From Roseburia faecis (GTDB lineage: Bacteria; Bacillota; Clostridia; Lachnospirales; Lachnospiraceae), in contig NZ_CVRR01000019.1 of NCBI RefSeq assembly GCF_001406815.1, forward strand, positions 310,001 to 374,000: a DNA stretch of 64,000 nt, given 5' to 3'. This document shows positions 1 to 8,545 of the stretch, piece by piece. A program made the position numbers and the translations under genes. The first letter of the stretch is position 1. Each line of letters starts with the position of its first letter. The notes below the pieces were generated by a model that had not been told where the DNA came from, made no database searches, and worked only from the letters and a program-made list of their open reading frames with translations.

Positions 1-478
1 CCGCATCGGTGATCGCACCGGTATTTAAGTCCGCATCAATCGCCATCTGTTTACCAGGCATGGCATCGAGTGTAAATCTGGCGGTTACTTCGGATACACG
101 TTCCGAACCTTTATTGATAACAATAAACTGAATCAATACGAGGACAATAAATACAATGGAACCGACCACCATATTTCCTCCACCGACGAACGAACCGAAT
201 GTCTTAACAACGTTACCAGGATCTCCCGTCAGAAGAATCAGACGGGTGGAAGATACGTTCAGAGAAATTCGAAAAATAGTCGTAAACAAAAGTAATGTCG
301 GGAAGAAAGACATATCCAGTACTTCCCGAACAAACAATACATTAAATACAATAATTAAGGCGATGGAAATGTTAAATGCAAGCATCACATCCAGCAATAC
401 GGATGGAATTGGAACAATGAAGAAAACTACTGCCGCCAAAAGATATAAACCTACACCAATATCCGCTTTCTTCAGCAT
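1..478 (-). CDS. flhA: FlhA, flagellar type III export gate (partial)
   Basis: N-terminal 159 residues of the export gate protein FlhA; the rest lies beyond the left edge. The fragment starts MLKKADIGVGLYLLAAVVFF and runs through several hydrophobic segments with the family's conserved FRISLNVSSTRLIL and TLDAMPGKQMAIDADL stretches. FlhA forms the ring under the basal body that couples proton motive force to export of rod, hook and filament subunits. Start ATG at 478, preceded by an AGGAGG-type site. It follows flhB by 42 bp, the usual Firmicutes order. Confidence 0.95.
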   Translation of the reverse strand, partial: MLKKADIGVGLYLLAAVVFFIVPIPSVLLDVMLAFNISIALIIVFNVLFVREVLDMSFFPTLLLFTTIFRISLNVSSTRLILLTGDPGNVVKTFGSFVGGGNMVVGSIVFIVLVLIQFIVINKGSERVSEVTARFTLDAMPGKQMAIDADLNTGAITDA

Positions 479-520
479 CCTGCACAACCTCCTTTCGCAC
501 CTGTTTGTTGTATAACTGCA

Positions 521-1672
521 CTACTGTATATTTTTGGCCTTGTATACGGCAGCAAGAACTTCTGCCACAGCCTGGTAAAGCTCCGGCGGAATTTCTGCTC
601 CCACATCAACATTGTGATAGAGCATACGTGCCAGAGGCTTATTTTCAACAATTTCAATTTTATTCTCCCTCGCCACTTCCTTAATCTTTTGCGCAAGGTA
701 ATCTTCTCCTTTTGCAAGGACAACCGGGGCAGAACTGACTTCCGCCTCATATTTCAATGCTACGGCAAAATGCGTCGGGTTCGTGATGACTACATCCGCC
801 TTGGGAACATCCTGCATCATTCGCTTCTGGGATACCTCCTGCATTTTACGGCGCTGCCGTCCTTTGATCTGCGGATCTCCCTCTGTATTTTTGTATTCAT
901 CTTTTACTTCCTGCTTGGTCATCTTCATATCTTCATTAAACTTATGTTTCTGATAGATAAAGTCAGCCAGACCAATCACAAGATAAACAATACTGATTTT
1001 TATTCCCGTATTGATAATCAGAGTCCCCACAAGCGCAACCGCCTGATTCAGTCCCAGATCATACAACGCAAACAGATCATTTGCATTATCTTTTATGGAA
1101 GTATACGCGATATATATGATAATCACAATCTTTAAAATGGATTTTACCAGTTCAAAGAGCGAATCTTTCGAAAAGATACGTTTGAATCCGTTCAATGGAT
1201 TCAGCTTGGAAAGTTCCGGTTTCATTGGTTTTGTGGAAACTTTCCATCCTACCTGCACAATGCTGACCAGAAGCGTAACAACAAATCCAAACGCCATAAA
1301 CGGAAGCATAATGAGCAGGCTTTTTAAAGTAACGGAGGCAATCAGGCCTGCCACAGCCTGTACCGACAATCCGCCCTCATTTATTTTAACAAAATCCGGC
1401 ATATTTTCATAGATGTAAGAAAAAATATCTATGAATTTCTCTCCCACAAAGGAAACAAAAATTTTCAGACAGAGAAACAAAACGATCAGATCAAATGCCG
1501 AATTCAGTTCGCGGCTTTTTGCAACCTTACCTTCATCTCTGGCATCTTTTAATTTCTTGGCGGTTGCAGGTTCTGTCTTCTCGCCGCCTTCGCCGTCTTT
1601 TGCAAACCATTGCAGATTATAATGCAATATTCGATTCTGATTTTTTTCGTCAATACAAACCTTCTGCAACAA
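521..1672 (-). CDS. flhB: FlhB, flagellar export substrate-specificity switch
   Basis: Membrane protein of the flagellar type III export apparatus. Hydrophobic segments occupy the first two thirds; the cytoplasmic domain carries the autocleavage motif NPTH at about residue 298 (VVITNPTHFAVAL), whose cleavage switches export from rod/hook to filament subunits. The longest reading frame begins at a TTG inside the end of fliR (23-bp overlap) and gives 383 residues, slightly longer than usual. I see no clear ribosome site, so the true start may lie downstream near the LQWFAKDGEGGEKTEPAT segment. Confidence 0.95.
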   Translation of the reverse strand: MLQKVCIDEKNQNRILHYNLQWFAKDGEGGEKTEPATAKKLKDARDEGKVAKSRELNSAFDLIVLFLCLKIFVSFVGEKFIDIFSYIYENMPDFVKINEGGLSVQAVAGLIASVTLKSLLIMLPFMAFGFVVTLLVSIVQVGWKVSTKPMKPELSKLNPLNGFKRIFSKDSLFELVKSILKIVIIIYIAYTSIKDNANDLFALYDLGLNQAVALVGTLIINTGIKISIVYLVIGLADFIYQKHKFNEDMKMTKQEVKDEYKNTEGDPQIKGRQRRKMQEVSQKRMMQDVPKADVVITNPTHFAVALKYEAEVSSAPVVLAKGEDYLAQKIKEVARENKIEIVENKPLARMLYHNVDVGAEIPPELYQAVAEVLAAVYKAKNIQ

Positions 1673-2429
1673 GCTTCACCATCGTCTTTATTTCATCAAA
1701 AATATAATTTGCCACATTCGGCAACAGGAACACGATCAGATACAAAACAACAAATCCAACCAGAATCTTCAGCTGCATACCGATCGAAAACATATTCATC
1801 TGCGGTGCCACACGTGCCATAATTCCAAGTACACAGTTCAAAACCATAATACAGGCAAAAAACGGAAGAAAAATCCGAAACCCTATGATGAATGAATCTC
1901 CCATATAGCGTGTGATTGCAGATAACAGATGATCCCATGCAAATTTCTGGTGGGCAATCGGAATTACGGAAAAAGAATCCGTAACCGCACGTACCAGATA
2001 GGTATAAAAATCAGATGTAATCAAAAGAAGCAGAACCAGATAATAATACAGATTTCCTGTCAGTGTGGTTTCTGTTCCCATGTCCTGATTAAATTCGGTA
2101 GACATGGACAGACCAATATCCATATCTATAATATTTCCTGCAAACAAAACAATGGAATTACAGATGCTTGCCGCATACCCAATCAGCAGTCCCGTAATTC
2201 CCTCTTTGATCACAACTACCGCATACCCGACAACACTTGCGTATGTCAGCTCCGGCCGATCTACTACATTGTATAAAAGCAATGAGACAAAAAATGAAAA
2301 TCCGATTTTAATCTGATTGGGAATTCCCTGCTGCCCCAATAACGGGGCCACATACACAAAACAGGTAACTCTTACCAGAATCAGCAGAAAATATTCAAAA
2401 TTTTCAAGTGTAAATACATAATTAACCAT
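1650..2429 (-). CDS. fliR: FliR, flagellar export gate component
   Basis: 259-residue polytopic membrane protein. With FliP and FliQ it forms the export channel inside the MS ring. The length, repeated long hydrophobic segments, the GFSFFVSLLLYNVV region and the position between fliQ and flhB all fit FliR. ATG start at 2429. Its 3' end overlaps the longest flhB frame, suggesting translational coupling. Confidence 0.93.
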   Translation of the reverse strand: MVNYVFTLENFEYFLLILVRVTCFVYVAPLLGQQGIPNQIKIGFSFFVSLLLYNVVDRPELTYASVVGYAVVVIKEGITGLLIGYAASICNSIVLFAGNIIDMDIGLSMSTEFNQDMGTETTLTGNLYYYLVLLLLITSDFYTYLVRAVTDSFSVIPIAHQKFAWDHLLSAITRYMGDSFIIGFRIFLPFFACIMVLNCVLGIMARVAPQMNMFSIGMQLKILVGFVVLYLIVFLLPNVANYIFDEIKTMVKLVAEGLY

Positions 2430-2443
2430 ATCTTTTTATCAAA

Positions 2444-2719
2444 TCACATACTCAGATAGGTACTGAAATTCGACCACAGACGCTCCACCAGTTCGGTCAT
2501 GTTATTTAACATCCAGGAGCCGCAAAGGATCATTGCAGCAAATACCGCAATAATCTTTGGAACAAACGTAAGTGTCTGCTCCTGAATGGATGTAACCGTC
2601 TGAAAAATACTGATAATCAGACCAACCACCAGAGAAACCAGAAGCAGCGGTGCCGACGTGATCAGAATGGTATAAATTGCATCTCTTGCAATATCAAGAA
2701 CTGCACCCTGTGAAATCAT
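2444..2719 (-). CDS. fliQ: FliQ, flagellar export gate component
   Basis: 91-residue protein with two long hydrophobic helices (about residues 15-38 and 53-70), the typical FliQ hairpin; starts MISQGAVLDIARDAIYTILI. I chose the ATG at 2719 over a longer upstream frame because an AGGAGG ribosome site lies just before it and the length matches the family (about 89 aa). It lies 11 bp downstream of fliP. Confidence 0.95.
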   Translation of the reverse strand: MISQGAVLDIARDAIYTILITSAPLLLVSLVVGLIISIFQTVTSIQEQTLTFVPKIIAVFAAMILCGSWMLNNMTELVERLWSNFSTYLSM

Positions 2720-2730
2720 ACGGTATCCTC

Positions 2731-3591
2731 CTAATAAAATGTCTGGACGAGGGATTTTATGACAAGATCCCATCCATCCGCCAGAACAAACAACAAAATC
2801 TTAAACGGCAACGAAATGGTTGTCGGAGGAAGCATCATCATACCCATGGACATCAGTACGGATGACACCACCATATCAATTACAATAAACGGAATATAAA
2901 TCAAAAATCCCATAATGAATGCTTTCCGAAGCTCGCTCAGAATGAATGCCGGAACCAGTGTGGTAAACGGAACATCCGACAATTCCTTTGTATCTTTATA
3001 CGTTTCTCCGGAAATCTCCGCAAAAAGATTCACATCCCTTATCTGGATCTTTGCATCTTTGATCATAAATTCACGAATCGGCCCTTCTGCTTTTTCAAAA
3101 AATTCCGACTGTGTGATTTCTCCCTTATCGAGTGGCTGAATTGCCTCTTTGTTGATCTGCTGGAACGTTGGCCACATGATAAAAAATGTCAGAAACAATG
3201 CCAGACCGATCAAAACCTGATTGGGTGGTGTCGTCTGCGTTCCGATCGCAGTCCTAAGGAAATGAAGTACAATGATAATTCGTGTAAACGAAGTCATCAT
3301 AATCAGAATCGATGGTGCAAGTGATAGAATTGTCAACACCAGAAGCATCTTGATCGGTGTGGAAACCGATCCGGAATCATTGTTATATGTAATTGACAAT
3401 CCATTGGCATTGTCTGTATTATGATCTGCTCCCTGTGTATCTTTCTGTGTAATCTTTGTAATACTGTCCGGGTCCATGGAACTTGCATAGACACGTCCCG
3501 GATGCATCATGCATAATGTAATTGTAAGTATTAAAACCGCACACGCAAACGCAAAACTTGCAATGCAGTATATCTTTTTCCCTTTGCTCAT
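2731..3591 (-). CDS. fliP: FliP, flagellar export gate component
   Basis: 286-residue membrane protein of the FliPQR export gate. It has a cleavable-type N-terminal hydrophobic segment (about 10-30), then TPIKMLLVLTILSLAPSILI, TSFTRIIIVLHFLRTAIGTQ and the C-terminal IPFIVIDMVVSSVLMSMGMM stretch, all characteristic of FliP. The leader-like N-terminus and the Asp/Asn-rich loop before the first core helix are also usual. It is tightly packed between fliO (3-nt gap) and fliQ. Confidence 0.96.
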   Translation of the reverse strand: MSKGKKIYCIASFAFACAVLILTITLCMMHPGRVYASSMDPDSITKITQKDTQGADHNTDNANGLSITYNNDSGSVSTPIKMLLVLTILSLAPSILIMMTSFTRIIIVLHFLRTAIGTQTTPPNQVLIGLALFLTFFIMWPTFQQINKEAIQPLDKGEITQSEFFEKAEGPIREFMIKDAKIQIRDVNLFAEISGETYKDTKELSDVPFTTLVPAFILSELRKAFIMGFLIYIPFIVIDMVVSSVLMSMGMMMLPPTTISLPFKILLFVLADGWDLVIKSLVQTFY

Positions 3592-3593
3592 CT

Positions 3594-3977
3594 TTATCCT
3601 TGCTTCTTTGGTAACTTGTCTTTTAACTGGTTGAGAATTTCCGCAAAAGAATCCTGCTTTTTCCCACTCTGTTCCAGCTCAAAAGAGAAATCTTTTAATT
3701 GATCCCTCGTAAGCTGTGCCAGAAGATGTACTTCCTCTTTTCCAACAGAAACAACCAGATAGACACTGCCGACTTCCACAATACTGATCATCTTGTTATT
3801 GCCGACACTGATTGTCTCTATCACATGCAGATTCTTATTATTCTGGCGTCCACGCTGCATACCTCCCATCCATCTGGTGGTAAGATATGTAGCAGCCAGA
3901 ACAACAGCAAAAATAAACAGTGCACCCAAAAGTTGTATAAAGCTTTCCAGAGAACCTGTCAGTAACACATTTGTCAT
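3594..3977 (-). CDS. fliO: FliO, flagellar biosynthesis accessory protein
   Basis: 127 residues: one N-terminal transmembrane helix (about 13-33), then a basic cytoplasmic domain with GNNKMISIVEVGSVYLVVSVG, the FliO/FliZ family core. FliO assists assembly of the FliP ring. It lies directly before fliP and ends in a charged tail. The sequence is weakly conserved in the family, so the call rests on topology, motif and position. Confidence 0.88.
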   Translation of the reverse strand: MTNVLLTGSLESFIQLLGALFIFAVVLAATYLTTRWMGGMQRGRQNNKNLHVIETISVGNNKMISIVEVGSVYLVVSVGKEEVHLLAQLTRDQLKDFSFELEQSGKKQDSFAEILNQLKDKLPKKQG

Positions 3978-3985
3978 GTCTGTTT

Positions 3986-5179
3986 CTACTTTCCGCCTGT
4001 TCTTGAAGCATTGACAATTTCCGTGATTCGAACACCGAAACTTTCTTCAATGACGACAACTTCGCCCTTTGCGACATATTTTCCATTGACAAGCACATCA
4101 ATCGGCTCGCCTGCCAGTTTATTCAACTCAATAATTTTTCCCGGTCCCAGATCCAGAATATCTGAAATGGATTTTGTTGTCCTTCCAAGCTCAACTGTCA
4201 CCTGAAGCGGAACATCCATAATCAGATCAATATTTTCCGGCTGGTAATTTCCAAGGTTTCCACCCGCAAATGCGCTAAATTGTGCCGGCTGAACATTAAC
4301 CGGCTGTCCCATGTTCTGATTCATCATAGTATTTCCCATCATCGTCTGTCCCATCGGCTGCCCCATCGGCTGCCCCATTTGTGCTGTATTCTGTGAAGCC
4401 ATCTGCTGTGACTGCTGTGCTGCGGCAGATGCAGCTGCTGGCTGTGCCCCTGCCGGATTGCCGGAATTTGCTGCTGAGGAATCGGCCGTCACACTCTGAC
4501 TGTCCATTTCCATCGTTTTTGCCACTCCATCACACATATCCTTTGCAAATGAAATCGGATACAGCTGCATAATTGTACTGTCAACCAGATCCCCGATTTC
4601 CATATGGAAAGAGATCTTAACAAACTTTCCGGTAAGGAAGGAATCAATCTCCGCTTCATCGATGTCTTCCTGCAGATTAATCACCGTTGCATTTGGCGGG
4701 CTGATATCAATCTTGCGGTTTAACATGGAAGAAAGGGAAGTTGCCGCAGAACCCATCATCTGGTTCATAGCTTCACTGATTGCGGACAAATGCAATTCGC
4801 CAAGTTCGCCATCTGTATTGGTTCCATCTCCTCCCATCATCAGATCCGTGATGACTTTTACATCATGTTCCCTCAGGACAAGAATATTACTTCCATCCAG
4901 TCCTACGGTATATGCAATGCGGATAAACACGCAAGGTTTTTCGTATTCCTGTACAATATCATCCCATGTGCCGTAAGAAACAACTGGAGTTGAAATTTCC
5001 ACCTTATGATTAACGAGCGAAAACAACGTTGTCGCCGCAGTTCCCATACTTATATTGGCAATCTCTCCGATCGCGTCTTTTTGTGCATCAGACAGTTCAT
5101 TTTCCGCAGAATCACTCGCTTCTGCTCCAGGTTCATTCAGCAGTGCGTTAATTTCTTCCTGCGATAATACTCCATCCAT
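3986..5179 (-). CDS. fliY: FliY, C-ring protein with CheC-type CheY-P phosphatase domain
   Basis: 397 residues. Residues about 30-205 form a CheC-like domain in which I can trace two intact phosphatase motifs of the form D/S-x3-E-x2-N-x22-P: DAIGEIAN followed by P 23 positions after the Asn, and SAISEAMN followed likewise by P. A low-complexity linker rich in Gln, Met, Gly and Ala (about 215-300) leads to a FliN/SpoA-type C-terminal domain (MDVPLQVTVELGRT). It is a switch component of the C-ring that also dephosphorylates CheY-P at the motor. It lies between fliM and fliO. Confidence 0.96.
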   Translation of the reverse strand: MDGVLSQEEINALLNEPGAEASDSAENELSDAQKDAIGEIANISMGTAATTLFSLVNHKVEISTPVVSYGTWDDIVQEYEKPCVFIRIAYTVGLDGSNILVLREHDVKVITDLMMGGDGTNTDGELGELHLSAISEAMNQMMGSAATSLSSMLNRKIDISPPNATVINLQEDIDEAEIDSFLTGKFVKISFHMEIGDLVDSTIMQLYPISFAKDMCDGVAKTMEMDSQSVTADSSAANSGNPAGAQPAAASAAAQQSQQMASQNTAQMGQPMGQPMGQTMMGNTMMNQNMGQPVNVQPAQFSAFAGGNLGNYQPENIDLIMDVPLQVTVELGRTTKSISDILDLGPGKIIELNKLAGEPIDVLVNGKYVAKGEVVVIEESFGVRITEIVNASRTGGK

Positions 5180-5182
5180 AGT

Positions 5183-6163
5183 TTATTGCTCCTCTCTGAT
5201 CACCGAAGTGACCCTGACTGCATATTTATCCCCCGATGATCCGGGAAGTGCAGTAAATTTCCGAATATTTCCAACATAAATATCCAATTCATCCTCCACC
5301 TTGCGATCCAGCCGGATAATATCTCCCGGCTGCAGCATGGCAAAATCATTTACCGATATCATACTGTTTCCAAGAACAGCTTTGACCGGTATCTGTGCGC
5401 GCCGAATCAGGGTCTCAATGGATTCCGTGTAATCGGTATTGTCCTGATTCTGCAGATTTGAATACCAGTACTTCGTATTCAGCTTATCAATGACATCCTC
5501 AAGGGTCAGATACGGAAGGCAGACATTCATCAGGCCTTCCACTTCCCCGATCTTAAGGTTAATTGTCACAATCGCAATCATTTCACTCGGAGAAATAATC
5601 TGTGCATACTGGGAATTGGTTTCAATTCTCTCTAACCGGGGATGAATATCCGCCACGTTTTCCCATGGTTCCCGCAAAAGGTTGACGCACACAATCATAA
5701 TCCGTTCGATAATCAAAAGTTCGATTTCCGAGAACTCACGGACTTTGTCCATAGGATCTCCTCTGCCACCGAGCATACGGTCAACAATCGCATACCCCAG
5801 ATTCGATGCCATTTCCAAAATAATATTTCCCTTGAGGGGTGCAAAATTCACAATTCCCAAAAGAACCGGATTTGACAGTGCATTGGAAAATTCAGAATAC
5901 GTAACCGCTTCTGAATTCACCACCTCTACCTGAACATTTTTCCGTAAATATACGGGCAGGTTCGTAGATAAAAGTCTGCCATAATGTTCAAATATCATTT
6001 CCATGGTACGCAGATGTTCCTTGGAAAATTTGGAAGGACGGGCAAAATCGTACTCTTTTACCTTTTTTTCATTATTGTCTTTTATTTCATCCACATCCAG
6101 CTCACCGGTACTAAGTGCCGCCAGCAAGTTGTCTATCTCATTTTGGGATAATACGTCACCCAT
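5183..6163 (-). CDS. fliM: FliM, flagellar motor switch protein
   Basis: 326-residue C-ring protein. The N-terminal VLSQNEIDNLLAAL is the conserved CheY-P binding segment; the middle domain includes LGGRGDP, and the C-terminal SpoA-type domain carries the AMLQPGDIIRLDR region. It binds phospho-CheY to reverse rotation. It ends 3 bp before the fliY start. Confidence 0.97.
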   Translation of the reverse strand: MGDVLSQNEIDNLLAALSTGELDVDEIKDNNEKKVKEYDFARPSKFSKEHLRTMEMIFEHYGRLLSTNLPVYLRKNVQVEVVNSEAVTYSEFSNALSNPVLLGIVNFAPLKGNIILEMASNLGYAIVDRMLGGRGDPMDKVREFSEIELLIIERIMIVCVNLLREPWENVADIHPRLERIETNSQYAQIISPSEMIAIVTINLKIGEVEGLMNVCLPYLTLEDVIDKLNTKYWYSNLQNQDNTDYTESIETLIRRAQIPVKAVLGNSMISVNDFAMLQPGDIIRLDRKVEDELDIYVGNIRKFTALPGSSGDKYAVRVTSVIREEQ

Positions 6164-6188
6164 CAGTCTTTCACCACCTGTAAAAATC

Positions 6189-6710
6189 CTATTGTGCTGT
6201 CAGTTTGGAGAAGTTTACTCCGATCACATAATCTTTGCCGAATAAATTCTGCATATCTTCAAGGATCGTGTCCTTAATTGCATCTGAATTCTGGTTAAAC
6301 TGCTCAAATGTATATCCACTTACCACTTTGATAATATCATTTTTGATTGTATCATCCTGATTTGTCAGGAAATCCTGTGTGTATTTCTTGTAATTGTCGC
6401 TCTTCTTGTTCAGAACAAGTGATACATTCAGTACTGCATAATGAGTCTTTCCGTCTTTTCCTTCTGCAAGGTTTGTTGTCAGGTCTTCCCCTTCGCTGAC
6501 TTTATAAATTTCCTGATCATCAATGGAAATATTGCTGGTTCCGGTAGCCGCACCACTGTTTAAATCCAGATCAATTGCGGAACACACTTTTTCGATCAGC
6601 GTATTTGCTTTTTTTGTCTCCGGTAATACCGAAAACATCAAAAGTGCTGTCAAAACAAAATTTGCAAACACAAGTGCCAGAATTACGACTGAAATTAAAT
6701 TCTTCTTCAT
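6189..6710 (-). CDS. fliL: FliL, stator-associated basal body protein
   Basis: 173 residues: a short cytoplasmic start, one transmembrane helix (about 5-27), and an extracytoplasmic domain ending in the characteristic FGKDYVIGVNFSKLTAQ tail. FliL surrounds the stator units and supports torque. It lies between motB and fliM. Confidence 0.9.
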   Translation of the reverse strand: MKKNLISVVILALVFANFVLTALLMFSVLPETKKANTLIEKVCSAIDLDLNSGAATGTSNISIDDQEIYKVSEGEDLTTNLAEGKDGKTHYAVLNVSLVLNKKSDNYKKYTQDFLTNQDDTIKNDIIKVVSGYTFEQFNQNSDAIKDTILEDMQNLFGKDYVIGVNFSKLTAQ

Positions 6711-6722
6711 TGCTTACTCCTC

Positions 6723-7553
6723 TTAGTTATTTTCTTTCACATTTGAATTGAATGAGTTATAAATTTTTATTTCTACGCGCCGGTTCTGCGCACGTCCCTC
6801 TGCGGTACTGTTGTCAGCAACCGGTATGTAATCTCCTCTTCCCGCAAACTTAATGTACTTGGGATTTAAGTTTTTATTTTTTCTGAGCTGATCCGTGACA
6901 GCAAGTGCACGGTACACCGAAAGAACCTCGTTATTTTCATATTTTGCAGAATAGCGGATCGGAACATTATCGGTATGTCCTTCTATCTCTATCACATTCT
7001 TGTTATATTTTTCAAGAATCTTTCCAAGCTTGTTTACAATCGGGACTGCCTGTTTAACGAGATCAGCCTTACCGGATGCAAACAAAATGGAACCATTCAG
7101 ATTCAGTTTTACATACTCTGCATTGAAATCCACATCCACCTTTCCGGACAGCTGTGAATTATCAAGTTCCTGTTGGATTTCATCTGCCATCTTTTCAGAT
7201 TCCGCAAGTTGCTGCTGCTCGTACTGTTCCTGTGCAGACAGTTTGCCATCTGTCTGCTCATCGGTATTCTCTGCTTTGGAATTTGCCATCTCATTGTAGT
7301 AAGAATCCAGAAATTCCAGCTGGCGGACACCGGCAGAAATCATCTCTCCCTCTCCAATGCTTGTGCCTCCGGTCGGAAGAATGCTGATGGCGTTCTGCAG
7401 TGATGCAACAACCGCCTCTAACTTGTCAGTATCTACTGTCGACATGGAAAACAAAAGTACGAAGAAGCAGAGCAAAAGATTCATCAGATCCGAGAAAGTA
7501 TTCATCCATGCCGGCGCTCCTTTTGGCGGATCTTCCTGTTTCTTTTTTGCCAC
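6723..7553 (-). CDS. motB: MotB, flagellar stator protein
   Basis: 276 residues. An N-terminal PPKGAPAWMNTFSDLMNLLL segment contains the conserved proton-path Asp of MotB in its single membrane helix. A plug/linker region precedes the OmpA-like peptidoglycan-binding domain (EIEGHTDNVPI; GRGDYIPVADNSTAEGRAQN; NRRVEI). It anchors the stator to the cell wall. It starts with GTG overlapping the motA stop by one base, which indicates translational coupling. Confidence 0.96.
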   Translation of the reverse strand: MAKKKQEDPPKGAPAWMNTFSDLMNLLLCFFVLLFSMSTVDTDKLEAVVASLQNAISILPTGGTSIGEGEMISAGVRQLEFLDSYYNEMANSKAENTDEQTDGKLSAQEQYEQQQLAESEKMADEIQQELDNSQLSGKVDVDFNAEYVKLNLNGSILFASGKADLVKQAVPIVNKLGKILEKYNKNVIEIEGHTDNVPIRYSAKYENNEVLSVYRALAVTDQLRKNKNLNPKYIKFAGRGDYIPVADNSTAEGRAQNRRVEIKIYNSFNSNVKENN

Positions 7554-8353
7554 TACTCTTCACCTCCTCCGCCGTTTTCAAGAACACCCTCTCTTACAGA
7601 CGGTGAAAGGAATGACTTTAATTTTTCCTCAATAACGCGTGGATTTTCTCCTGCCTGAATGGACAGCAAACCTTCAATGGTGATCTGACGGTTTACCACT
7701 TCCATATCATTGTTTACGGAAAGTTTTCCGGCAATCGGGGCACATAACCAGTTTGCAATCAGGGAACCGTACAGTGTCGTAACCAGTGCTACAGACATCT
7801 GTGGTCCGATCGCAGACGGATCGGAAAGTTTATTTAACATGGCGATCAGTCCGAGCAGGGTACCAATCATACCCCAGGCAGGACCCATCTCGCCCCATTT
7901 TTCCCAAAACTTAATCACATCCTTGTGACGGGTTTCCAGACACACCATATCCGTTTCCAGAATCCCACGAACCAGCTCCGGATCGGTGCCATCTACTACA
8001 AGCATGATTCCTTTTTTCAGGAATTCGTCTTCAATTCCGTTTGCAGCTTCTTCAAGTGCAAGCAGACCTTCTTTTCTTCCGACATTTGACATGTCAATAA
8101 TTGTCCGGATGGTCTGTGACGGATCATATGTTTTATCCTTGAACGGGAGTGAAATTGACTTGAATCCGTTGATTCCATCTGCAAGCTTGAAACACCCAAT
8201 CGTACTACAGATAGATCCACCAAACGTAATGACAACAGATGCCGGATCAATGTACATCTGCATCGCAGTGATGTCAAAACTGTTACTACTGAGGACGCCA
8301 AAGATAACCATGGCAATTCCGCCGATAATTGAAAGCAGTGATGCTATATCCAT
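7553..8353 (-). CDS. motA: MotA, flagellar stator proton channel
   Basis: 266 residues with four hydrophobic segments, two near the N-terminus and two around EMGPAWGMIGTLLGLIAML and VALVTTLYGSLIANWLCAPI, the conserved MotA/TolQ/ExbB core. It forms the rotating pentamer around MotB. It is the first gene after an intrinsic terminator that follows flgE, so the motA-flhA block probably has its own promoter in the 190-bp gap; I could not identify one confidently. Confidence 0.96.
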   Translation of the reverse strand: MDIASLLSIIGGIAMVIFGVLSSNSFDITAMQMYIDPASVVITFGGSICSTIGCFKLADGINGFKSISLPFKDKTYDPSQTIRTIIDMSNVGRKEGLLALEEAANGIEDEFLKKGIMLVVDGTDPELVRGILETDMVCLETRHKDVIKFWEKWGEMGPAWGMIGTLLGLIAMLNKLSDPSAIGPQMSVALVTTLYGSLIANWLCAPIAGKLSVNNDMEVVNRQITIEGLLSIQAGENPRVIEEKLKSFLSPSVREGVLENGGGGEE

Positions 8354-8492
8354 GAACTACACCTTCCATTTTCTAAAATTAGGAATTCCGATGGATCTTC
8401 CGACAAAATCCATCAAAATACCCTTTTATATGATTTTACTAAACTTTCTCTCTCTTGTCTACTTCCTTTTTGTTAAAAAGGGTATAAAATCA

Positions 8493-8533
8493 CAAAAAAA
8501 TGTTGGGAAACAGTCAAAAAACCATTTCCCAAC
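8493..8533 (-). terminator. Intrinsic terminator after flgE
   Basis: On the minus strand a 9-bp perfect stem (GTTGGGAAA with TTTCCCAAC) is followed by a run of T residues. It sits just past the flgE stop and before motA. It would at least partly split the flagellar operon into an early (flgB-flgE) and a late (motA-flhA) block. Confidence 0.85.
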
Positions 8534-8545
8534 TATTTTTTCAAA

